Source of the DNA: Akkermansiaceae bacterium UBA985
Lineage (GTDB): Bacteria; Verrucomicrobiota; Verrucomicrobiia; Verrucomicrobiales; Akkermansiaceae
Reading direction: 5' to 3'
DNA length: 5,313 nt
Assembly (NCBI GenBank): GCA_002292185.1
Contig: DBBL01000127.1
Span: 1-5,313, forward strand
Positions within the stretch are counted from its first letter, which is position 1. Every line of letters starts with the position of its first letter. Shown piece after piece: positions 1-5,313 of the stretch. The position numbers were made by a program, and so were the translations under genes. The notes under the pieces were generated by a model. That model was not told the DNA's origin, did not search any database, and worked only from the letters and a program-made list of their open reading frames with translations.

Positions 1-1234
1 CCAGCCCTTCTAGGCTATCCACCATTTTATAATCCTCACTCAATGTAATAATGGGAGGCTTGCCCTGCCGTTGAGGTGATAGAGCGATACGACCATCGGG
101 CTCTTGAACGTAGGCATCAGAGCGAATAGCAAACAAATCAGAGGTCGTTTTCACTGCCGCAAAACGCGACCGCGGCACACACACAGCCGCTGAGCCTGGG
201 AATGACTCGATGGCAGCACCCATTGCTGTTTCAAGCTGATAGACCTGCGTGGATTGACTATCGCGAGGATCCACCGTCTTTGTGTTTTGAATCATGGGTA
301 ATGGCAAAACCCCATTCTCTTTTTCCAAAAGATCTTGAAGTGCATCTAAGCGTATCCACAAGCTGTTGGTATTAAAATAAGAGTGCTTCCCAATATTTTG
401 AAATTCATCAATATCTTCCTCCGGGCACTGTGCGACCTCCCTCAGTAACAACTGACCATCTTCTTTACGCACGGCTAGATGCCCGCCCTTCTTATCCGCC
501 TCTGTTCGTTGGGTTGCCTCCATCAGGAAGGGCTTATTGGTATCCGCGAAATATCGCAGCAGCCCAGCATCAAGCACCGCCCCTAGATTATCAGAATTGG
601 AAACAAAGGCGTATTTAACACCATCAGCGAGCAACGCGTCTAACCAGCCGCTTCCCGACAAGGCCGCATAGAGATCACCGTGACCTGGTGGGCACCACTC
701 ACTGGACTCGTTCTTTTTCCAAACCACGGGGGCCAGCGTTTGAGCATCAATTTTAGGGATTTGATTTTGCATCAGCTCAATTTTCTCAGCACCCGATAAA
801 TCCTTATTGGCATAAGCCTCCATATGATCAAGGGTATCCTGACTAGTACTAAAGCTATTCATCAACAGAAAACGAACATTCGCGCCGGTTTCTTGACGCA
901 GGTGAAGAATTTGATTGGCGATGATATCAAGGAAGGTGTCTTCCCCTTTTACCGGCAATAAGCTCTTTGCCTTCTGCAGACCCATGCTAGTGCCCAGACC
1001 CCCGTTGAGTTTAATGACAACCGTTTGAGCGAGCAATGCTGGATCAAAGTCCTCCGCCCCAGACGAAAAGTCATCAAGCTGGGGCAAATGATCACACGGG
1101 CTAATGCTGTTTTCAGGAATCATTCCGCTTTCATTGCGAAGCAGAGATTCATAATTGCGTTCAAAAGCACGGATTGCGGCTTCTGTCACCGCGGCAGACT
1201 CCATCTTCTCTCGGAAAGGGGAAAAATCACTCAT
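1..1234 (-). CDS. UTP--glucose-1-phosphate uridylyltransferase, eukaryotic-type UDPGP family (3' end outside window)
   Basis: The gene encodes a cytoplasmic nucleotidyltransferase that makes UDP-glucose from UTP and glucose-1-phosphate, feeding glycan, exopolysaccharide or trehalose/glycogen metabolism. The minus strand reads open from ATG at 1234 through 411 codons to the window edge. Visible UDPGP motifs are the nucleotide-binding loop KLNGGLGTSMGL (residues 75-86) followed by KAKSLLPV (88-95), PPGHGDLYAAL (182-192), the UTP/metal-site segment SNSDNLGA (212-219), FNTNSLWI (287-294) and PRSRFAAVKTTSDL (354-367) with the conserved Lys362. These match the eukaryotic UGP2-like family rather than bacterial GalU. 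Family members run about 460-500 residues, so roughly 50-90 C-terminal residues, mostly the beta-helix domain, are missing here. ATG 1234 is the only good start: the frame upstream has no ATG before a TGA at 1289-1291. There is no Shine-Dalgarno sequence. The gene is transcribed divergently from dnaX. A related UDP-N-acetylglucosamine pyrophosphorylase is less likely given the motif details. Confidence 0.93.
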   Translation of the reverse strand, partial: MSDFSPFREKMESAAVTEAAIRAFERNYESLLRNESGMIPENSISPCDHLPQLDDFSSGAEDFDPALLAQTVVIKLNGGLGTSMGLQKAKSLLPVKGEDTFLDIIANQILHLRQETGANVRFLLMNSFSTSQDTLDHMEAYANKDLSGAEKIELMQNQIPKIDAQTLAPVVWKKNESSEWCPPGHGDLYAALSGSGWLDALLADGVKYAFVSNSDNLGAVLDAGLLRYFADTNKPFLMEATQRTEADKKGGHLAVRKEDGQLLLREVAQCPEEDIDEFQNIGKHSYFNTNSLWIRLDALQDLLEKENGVLPLPMIQNTKTVDPRDSQSTQVYQLETAMGAAIESFPGSAAVCVPRSRFAAVKTTSDLFAIRSDAYVQEPDGRIALSPQRQGKPPIITLSEDYKMVDSLEGL

Positions 1235-1347
1235 GAGTATATTGGCGAACAAGTCGCTAACGCGCCATAACTGACATAAAGAGAGAGATCAACCTCAATC
1301 CCCCAAATCTACTGCGAGTGGGCGAAAAAAAGACCAGCAGATCGTCA

Positions 1348-1375
1348 TTGATAAATTTTTCGTCACCACTAGATT
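1348..1375 (+). promoter_or_regulatory. Candidate sigma-70-type promoter of dnaX
   Basis: TTGATA at 1348-1353 matches five of six bases of the -35 consensus. TAGATT at 1370-1375 matches four of six bases of the -10 consensus, after a 16-bp spacer. Transcription would start near 1382-1383, at the dnaX GTG itself, giving a leaderless or nearly leaderless message. The call rests on pattern matching in an A/T-rich stretch, so chance matches are possible. The rest of the 148-bp divergent intergenic region (1235-1382) shows no clear promoter for the leftward gene and no RNA structure I could support. Confidence 0.35.
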
Positions 1376-1382
1376 AACCCGC

Positions 1383-2897
1383 GTGAGCTACCAGGTTTTT
1401 GCCAGAAAATACCGCCCAAGAACGTTTGCTGACGTGCTTGGCCAAGATCATGTTATTTCCACCCTTCGCAATTCGATCGAACGCGACAGGCTAGCCCATG
1501 CTTGGTTATTTGTCGGACCACGAGGGACAGGGAAAACAACCACTGCACGTATTTTAGCAAAAGCCCTCAACTGTCCTGGAGGCCCGAGCATCGACTTTGA
1601 TCCCGACGATCCAGTGTGCCTAGAAATTGGCAACGGCACCTCATTAGATGTCATCGAAATTGACGGAGCCTCCAACAATAGCGTCGATAACGTCCGGGAT
1701 ATCCGCGAAAACGTTCAATTTACCCCTACACAGGGCAAATTCAAAATCTACTACATTGACGAGGTGCACATGCTTACTTCGGCAGCTTTCAATGCCCTAC
1801 TCAAAACACTCGAAGAACCTCCGGAGCACGTAAAGTTCATTTTCGCCACCACCGAGCCCAATAAGATCCTGCCCACCATTATTTCTCGATGCCAACGCTT
1901 CGACCTGAGGCCGATCCCTACCGAGACCATTGCCAAGCACCTTCAGTATATTGCCACACAAGAAGGCGTTCACCTCGATGACCCGGCAGCATGGGCCATC
2001 GCCAAAGGAGCAGACGGTGGCATGCGGGACGCTCAATCCATGCTCGATCAGCTGGTCGCATTTTGTGGTGAAAGCATCACCGAGCAAAACGTCCTGGAAA
2101 TCTTTGGTTTCACCTCTCGTGAGACAGTAGCCAGCTTAACGAGCAGTATTCTTAGCAAAGACAGCCCGAAAGCTCTCGACCTCATTCACCAGCAGGCTGA
2201 ATCCGGCAAAGAGCTCTCCCAGCTTCTCGGCGAACTCATAGGCTGCCTGCGCGCCCTGCTCGTCACCAGACTGGATCCCAATGCAGGCAACGAAGGTTTT
2301 GCCGCTGAAATATGGGACCCGCTTGTTGCTGCTTCCGAGGGCATCCAAACAGATCGCATTCTCAACCTCATCGATGTCCTAGCTGATTCCGAAGGGCGTA
2401 TGAAGTGGGCTTCCAACAAACGTCTTCATTTTGAAATAGGCATCATCAAAGCAATCCAGTCGCTCAATGATGCACGTATCAGCGATGTCATCAAGGCCCT
2501 TGCCGGTGCTGGTTCCTTAAGTGATCTTCAGACTCCAAGCGAAACACCACACTCTACGCCTACCCCTCCTGTTCCTGCTCCTGCTCCTGCTAGCCCTGCC
2601 ACTCCTTCTTCTAATCCTGCCCCTCAAGCCTCAGAAGCTGAGCTACCGCCCACCAAGGAAGCAAGCGAGCCTGAACCAAAGGCAAAAAGAAGCCTCGACG
2701 CCCTCATCGACGCAGCCCCTGAAGCAACTGCCGAGCCAACCCCTGCGCTAAATGCACCACCACAAGCTGCGGAACAATCATCTGCTGAACCAGCAAACGA
2801 AGAAGAACCGTCTCCAGTAGACGACGATTCCTTTTATCAAGACCCACTCATACAAGAGGCGCTCAAGGTCTTCGAGGGCACCATCCAACAACCGTAA
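1383..2897 (+). CDS. dnaX: DNA polymerase III subunit tau/gamma (clamp-loader ATPase)
   Basis: DnaX is the AAA+ ATPase of the replicative clamp loader, which opens and loads the beta sliding clamp and, in its tau form, tethers the polymerase. The 504-residue product starts with the canonical SYQVFARKYRPRTF. It has Walker A GPRGTGKT (45-52), Walker B YIDEVHM (124-130), sensor 1 around FATTEPNK (154-161), the Ser-Arg-Cys arginine-finger motif (168-170), and a sensor 2 segment GGMRDAQSMLDQ (212-223). A helical collar domain spans about 225-375. Residues 383-480 form a Pro/Ala/Glu-rich linker, ending in a short segment FYQDPLIQEALKVFEGTI (484-501). The zinc module is odd: Cys64 and Cys79 are present, but the two middle positions (73 and 76) are Asp. 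The protein is shorter than the 643-residue E. coli tau, and no A6G-type frameshift site for a gamma form is visible. The start is GTG at 1383; no other good in-frame start lies upstream and there is no Shine-Dalgarno sequence. It probably heads an operon with the YbaB gene 22 bp downstream. Confidence 0.97.
   Translation: MSYQVFARKYRPRTFADVLGQDHVISTLRNSIERDRLAHAWLFVGPRGTGKTTTARILAKALNCPGGPSIDFDPDDPVCLEIGNGTSLDVIEIDGASNNSVDNVRDIRENVQFTPTQGKFKIYYIDEVHMLTSAAFNALLKTLEEPPEHVKFIFATTEPNKILPTIISRCQRFDLRPIPTETIAKHLQYIATQEGVHLDDPAAWAIAKGADGGMRDAQSMLDQLVAFCGESITEQNVLEIFGFTSRETVASLTSSILSKDSPKALDLIHQQAESGKELSQLLGELIGCLRALLVTRLDPNAGNEGFAAEIWDPLVAASEGIQTDRILNLIDVLADSEGRMKWASNKRLHFEIGIIKAIQSLNDARISDVIKALAGAGSLSDLQTPSETPHSTPTPPVPAPAPASPATPSSNPAPQASEAELPPTKEASEPEPKAKRSLDALIDAAPEATAEPTPALNAPPQAAEQSSAEPANEEEPSPVDDDSFYQDPLIQEALKVFEGTIQQP
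2568..2591 (+). repeat. CCTGCT-type hexanucleotide tandem repeat in the dnaX linker
   Basis: Four consecutive hexamers are present: one CCTGTT followed by three perfect CCTGCT copies. They encode alternating Pro-Val/Pro-Ala within the low-complexity linker between the DnaX collar domain and its C-terminal segment. The hexamer unit keeps the reading frame, so copy-number changes would only alter linker length. Confidence 0.75.
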
Positions 2898-2919
2898 TTA
2901 ACCAGAACCAACACACCCA

Positions 2920-3225
2920 ATGGATATTCAAAAACTCATGAAGCAGGCCCAGCAAATGCAAGCTGGCATGCAAAAAACCCAAGAGGAACTTGCCAACAAA
3001 AACGTAGAGGCCTCGGTAGGTGGCGGTAAGGTGACGGTCGTGGCCAATGGCGCTGGCGATGTGCAATCCATTCGCATAGACCCTTCCGTTGTTGACCCAG
3101 AGGACGTCGAATTCCTGCAAGAGCTTATCCTCTCCGGAGTTCAAGAGGCGGTGACCAAAGGCAAGGAAATGGCAGCGGCTGAAATGTCTAAACTAACCGG
3201 TGGCCTGGGCCTCCCTGGCATGTGA
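2920..3225 (+). CDS. ybaB: YbaB/EbfC family nucleoid-associated DNA-binding protein
   Basis: The product is a small DNA-binding protein of 101 residues, the usual family length of about 100-110. Family members act as dimers on the nucleoid, with reported roles in DNA organisation and links to repair and replication genes. Visible family features are the N-terminal helix with DIQKLMKQAQQMQ (2-14) and a long amphipathic stretch to about residue 28. The glycine-containing core GGGKVTVVANGAGDVQSIRI follows (34-53), then a proline-acidic turn DPSVVDPEDVE (54-64), a second helix LQELILSGVQEAVTKGKEM (66-84), and a Gly-rich tail ending GLGLPGM. The ATG at 2920 lies 22 bp after the dnaX stop, without a Shine-Dalgarno sequence, fitting co-transcription and the very common dnaX-ybaB pairing. 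The usual third partner recR does not follow. Confidence 0.95.
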   Translation: MDIQKLMKQAQQMQAGMQKTQEELANKNVEASVGGGKVTVVANGAGDVQSIRIDPSVVDPEDVEFLQELILSGVQEAVTKGKEMAAAEMSKLTGGLGLPGM

Positions 3226-3238
3226 AATCATCCTCTCC

Positions 3239-3255
3239 CGCCCTTATTGAGGGCG
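3239..3255 (+). other. Small hairpin in the gap before the EEP-family gene
   Basis: Bases CGCCCT (3239-3244) pair with AGGGCG (3250-3255), giving a 6-bp, mostly G-C stem with a 5-nt loop TATTG. No T-tract follows, so it does not look like an intrinsic terminator. It lies 14 nt before the ATG at 3270. An alternative stem, GGCGCA (3252-3257) with TGCGCC (3271-3276), would take over part of the same bases and cover the start codon. Either structure may be incidental. Confidence 0.35.
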
Positions 3256-3269
3256 CAGACCGCTGAGCA

Positions 3270-4292
3270 ATGCGCCACTGGCTTCCAAGATTACTGATTG
3301 TTGCGTCACTGGGTCTCCATGTGATTACCGCCGCGAGCTATATTAGACAGCCCGACTTGATGGCTGCCTTCACCGTCTATCCCATTTGGATGTGGTCGTT
3401 CATCGGCCTCATTCTCTCCGCACTTGCTTTTCTTTTCTGGCGTGCACAACTCTCTCTCATGCTCGTCACTCTGTGGCTGCTGACCATATTGACGGCATCG
3501 GATGAATCTCACGCACTTGCCAACATCGGCAAAGAAGTTCCAGAACCAGGCCTGCCAAAACCATTTCAGTCGCAGGAAACCATTCGCATTTGCACACTCA
3601 ACTGGGGCGCCCTCAAGCTCAACAGTGCAGAAGTGAGGAAGCAGGCTGAAATGATCGCTGCCTACAAACCCGATATCTTGTTCATGCAAGAAATCACTCC
3701 ATGGCATGCTGAAATCATGGCAGACATCGTTTATCCAGTAAGAGGAGATTTCCGCGCAGACGGCCACACAGCAACACTCACCAAATGGCAAATCCAAGAC
3801 ACCACTCCCAACACGATGCCGCACAGCCACCATACCACTTTGAGGCTTCCCAAATCTAGGCAACATCCTGAGGGCAGATTGATTGACTGTGTCAACTTCC
3901 ACCTCAAATCTGCCATTACCGATATGCGCCTTTGGCAAGCAAGCTGTTGGAAAAGACACGCCGCCAATCGCAAACTGCAGCGCAAACAGGTCATATGGAG
4001 CCTCACACTGCTGCAAAACAGCACCCCCTTTCCAACTCGGCCTGTAGTGGTCGCGGGAGATCTCAACGCACCTGCCTCTGACCCTCTCCATGATCTCTTC
4101 AGGGGGCATTTTACAGATTCGTATAACAAAGCAGGCGCAGGATGGGCAAATACATGGCACCGCCGCATCCCATTCCAACGCATCGACTATATCTACACCA
4201 GCCCTCTACTGAGGCCGGTTCGTTCACGTAATGTCGTGATCCCTGCCTCAGATCATCTCATGGTCATCTCAGATTTCATCCTGCTACCATAA
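3270..4292 (+). CDS. Membrane-anchored endonuclease/exonuclease/phosphatase (EEP) family protein
   Basis: The product is a 340-residue member of the metal-dependent EEP superfamily, which includes DNase I-like nucleases, exonuclease III and phosphodiesterases; the substrate cannot be told from sequence. The N-terminus holds three predicted membrane segments, about residues 5-23, 37-56 and 60-76. A short linker leads to the catalytic domain (about 104-340), whose side of the membrane cannot be decided from sequence. All core motifs are visible: TLNWG with Asn111, FMQEI with Glu141, NFHLKS with His211, AGDLNAP with Asp264 and Asn266, RIDYIY with Asp306, and the terminal SDH at 327-329. The enzyme therefore looks intact. 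The ATG at 3270 comes 44 bp after the YbaB gene stop and has at best a GAG too close to the start codon to be a good ribosome-binding site. Its position in the dnaX-ybaB cluster, where recR is often found, hints at a nucleic-acid role, but a lipid or sugar phosphodiesterase is equally possible. Confidence 0.88.
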   Translation: MRHWLPRLLIVASLGLHVITAASYIRQPDLMAAFTVYPIWMWSFIGLILSALAFLFWRAQLSLMLVTLWLLTILTASDESHALANIGKEVPEPGLPKPFQSQETIRICTLNWGALKLNSAEVRKQAEMIAAYKPDILFMQEITPWHAEIMADIVYPVRGDFRADGHTATLTKWQIQDTTPNTMPHSHHTTLRLPKSRQHPEGRLIDCVNFHLKSAITDMRLWQASCWKRHAANRKLQRKQVIWSLTLLQNSTPFPTRPVVVAGDLNAPASDPLHDLFRGHFTDSYNKAGAGWANTWHRRIPFQRIDYIYTSPLLRPVRSRNVVIPASDHLMVISDFILLP

Positions 4293-4318
4293 AGATAGTC
4301 TACTCGGTTTCCGGATAC

Positions 4319-4351
4319 ATGATTGAACACCACTCAACTCCCCCTCACTAA
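4319..4351 (+). other. Ten-codon reading frame just upstream of and in frame with tgt (uncertain)
   Basis: ATG at 4319 opens a frame of ten codons (MIEHHSTPPH) that stops at TAA 4349-4351, leaving only one codon (ATT) before the tgt TTG start at 4355. It could be a leader cistron for translational coupling, the remains of a longer Tgt N-terminus, or chance. There is no strong ribosome-binding site in front of it. I do not claim it as a gene. Confidence 0.2.
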
Positions 4352-4354
4352 ATT

Positions 4355-5313
4355 TTGTCTTTTCAACTTCAACATACTTGCAGCGATAGCGCCGCGCGCA
4401 CAGGTCTCTTGACCACAGCTCATGGTGACATTCCCACGCCTATTTTCATGCCCGTCGGCACACAGGGAATGGTGAAAACACTCTCCCCCGATGAATTGGT
4501 TGATATCGTTGATGCCAAAATCATCCTCGGAAACACCTACCACCTCAACCTCCGCCCCGGACTCGATGTAATCAGGGAAATGGGCGGGCTGCACAAATTC
4601 TCTACCTGGGAGAAGCCCATCCTCACGGATTCCGGCGGATTCCAGGTATGGTCTCTCGCCAAACTGCGTAAGATATCAGAACAAGGAGTAGAATTTGCCA
4701 ACCACATTGATGGCGCCAAAACCATGCTGACTCCCGAGCTTAGCATGGAAATTCAGGCGACCATCGGAAGTGATATCGCCATGCTGTTCGATGAGTGCCC
4801 CCCCTACCCCTGTGAAAAACAATATGCAGCGGACTCCCTTGCACTGACAACACGCTGGGCAAAACGTTGTAAGGAGTGGCACCAGCAAAACGCAAATAAA
4901 CATATCCCTTGGGACACTAGCAAACAAAGCCAGCTCATTTTTGGTATTGTCCAGGGTAGCACCTACGCCGAGCTGCGCGAACAATCCGCACGTGAATTAG
5001 TCGATATTGGCTTCGATGGTTATGCCGTTGGCGGCATATCCGTTGGAGAACCTGAGCACGAGATGATGCGCGCCATTGAAAATGCCGTCCCTTTTCTACC
5101 CGAAGACAAACCACGCTACGCCATGGGATTGGGAACCCCACCTCAGATGCTTGAGATGATCGCCCGCGGGGTAGACATGTTTGATTGTGTGATGCCAACA
5201 CGAGTCGCCCGCCACGGCACGGTGTTTACAGCCGACGGCCCCATTCACATCAAAAACAAAGAATTTGAGTTCGATTCACGCCCTCTGGATGAAAACACCC
5301 ATCCTTATCTCCA
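4355..5313 (+). CDS. tgt: tRNA-guanine(34) transglycosylase (3' end outside window)
   Basis: Bacterial Tgt swaps guanine for the queuosine precursor preQ1 at the wobble position of tRNAs with GUN anticodons. The frame runs 319 codons to the window edge; the family is about 370-390 residues, so roughly 50-70 are missing. Family motifs are TPIFMPVGTQGMVKTLSP (28-45), GNTYHLNLRPG (59-69), TDSGGFQVWSL (91-101) with the general acid/base Asp92, FDECPPYPCE (145-154) with Asp146 for base recognition, FGIVQGS (196-202), DGYAVGGISVGE (221-232) and MFDCVMPTR (275-283) with the nucleophile Asp277. The start is TTG 4355: TAA at 4349-4351 blocks any earlier start apart from ATT 4352, and the next ATG is inside a conserved motif. 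Where family members carry the first zinc cysteines (C-x-C-x2-C after PLD), this protein reads T-H-P-Y-L followed by a CA- codon, so the zinc site looks altered. It may be co-transcribed with the upstream EEP gene 62 bp away. Confidence 0.95.
   Translation, partial: MSFQLQHTCSDSAARTGLLTTAHGDIPTPIFMPVGTQGMVKTLSPDELVDIVDAKIILGNTYHLNLRPGLDVIREMGGLHKFSTWEKPILTDSGGFQVWSLAKLRKISEQGVEFANHIDGAKTMLTPELSMEIQATIGSDIAMLFDECPPYPCEKQYAADSLALTTRWAKRCKEWHQQNANKHIPWDTSKQSQLIFGIVQGSTYAELREQSARELVDIGFDGYAVGGISVGEPEHEMMRAIENAVPFLPEDKPRYAMGLGTPPQMLEMIARGVDMFDCVMPTRVARHGTVFTADGPIHIKNKEFEFDSRPLDENTHPYL

Noticed and set aside
1025..1270. Plus-strand 81-codon frame
   Set aside because: It lies antisense to the conserved N-terminal part of the UDPGP gene and has no recognisable features.
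1275..1310. Promoter for the leftward UDPGP gene (minus-strand TTGATC/TATGGC or similar)
   Set aside because: The matches are weak and several equally poor alternatives exist, so none can be singled out.
2676..2700. Possible programmed frameshift site in dnaX (GCA AAA AGA)
   Set aside because: The run has only five A residues and is not in the X-XXY-YYZ phase, and the second codon (AGA) would re-pair poorly; no downstream stem is evident.
3239..3255. Intrinsic terminator after the YbaB gene
   Set aside because: The hairpin is short and is not followed by a T-run.
3306..4178. Long minus-strand open frame of 290 codons opposite the EEP gene
   Set aside because: The plus strand encodes a protein with every EEP motif in order. 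The antisense translation shows no recognisable domain and is rich in Cys and His, as is common for shadow frames.
4323..4354. Possible tgt promoter (TTGAAC with TAAATT)
   Set aside because: The spacer is 20 bp, too long for a typical sigma-70 promoter, and the -10 element would overlap the start of tgt.

Overview
The window reads as ordinary bacterial chromosome, densely coding and of moderate G+C. The gene content is housekeeping, with no mobile element, CRISPR array, rRNA or tRNA gene. Several protein features suggest a member of the Planctomycetes-Verrucomicrobia-Chlamydiae group, most likely Verrucomicrobiota: a eukaryotic-type UDP-glucose pyrophosphorylase, the style of the Tgt sequence, and start sites without Shine-Dalgarno motifs. 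This assignment is an inference from sequence flavour and no search was run.

Layout: positions 1-1234 hold, on the minus strand, the first 411 codons of a UTP--glucose-1-phosphate uridylyltransferase of the UDPGP family; its 3' end lies beyond position 1. A 148-bp divergent intergenic region (1235-1382) follows, with a candidate promoter for the rightward genes. Four plus-strand genes then run in series: dnaX (1383-2897, DNA polymerase III clamp-loader tau/gamma subunit), the YbaB/EbfC nucleoid-associated protein gene (2920-3225), a membrane-anchored endonuclease/exonuclease/phosphatase (EEP) family protein (3270-4292), and tgt (4355 to beyond 5313, tRNA-guanine transglycosylase, opening with TTG).

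How the genes fit together: dnaX-ybaB is a widely conserved replication/repair pair that often continues into recR. Here recR is not next; an EEP-family gene takes that place, followed by tgt for queuosine tRNA modification. Gaps of 22, 44 and 62 bp, without a clear terminator, are compatible with one transcription unit.

The most notable details are substitutions in two zinc-binding motifs. DnaX keeps only the outer two of four expected cysteines. In Tgt all three positions of the usual C-x-C-x2-C motif appear replaced. Other points are the absence of Shine-Dalgarno sequences at all five starts, a possibly leaderless dnaX message, a ten-codon reading frame just upstream of and in frame with tgt, and a pair of mutually exclusive hairpins at the start of the EEP gene. 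I see no convincing evidence of an undescribed multi-gene system.
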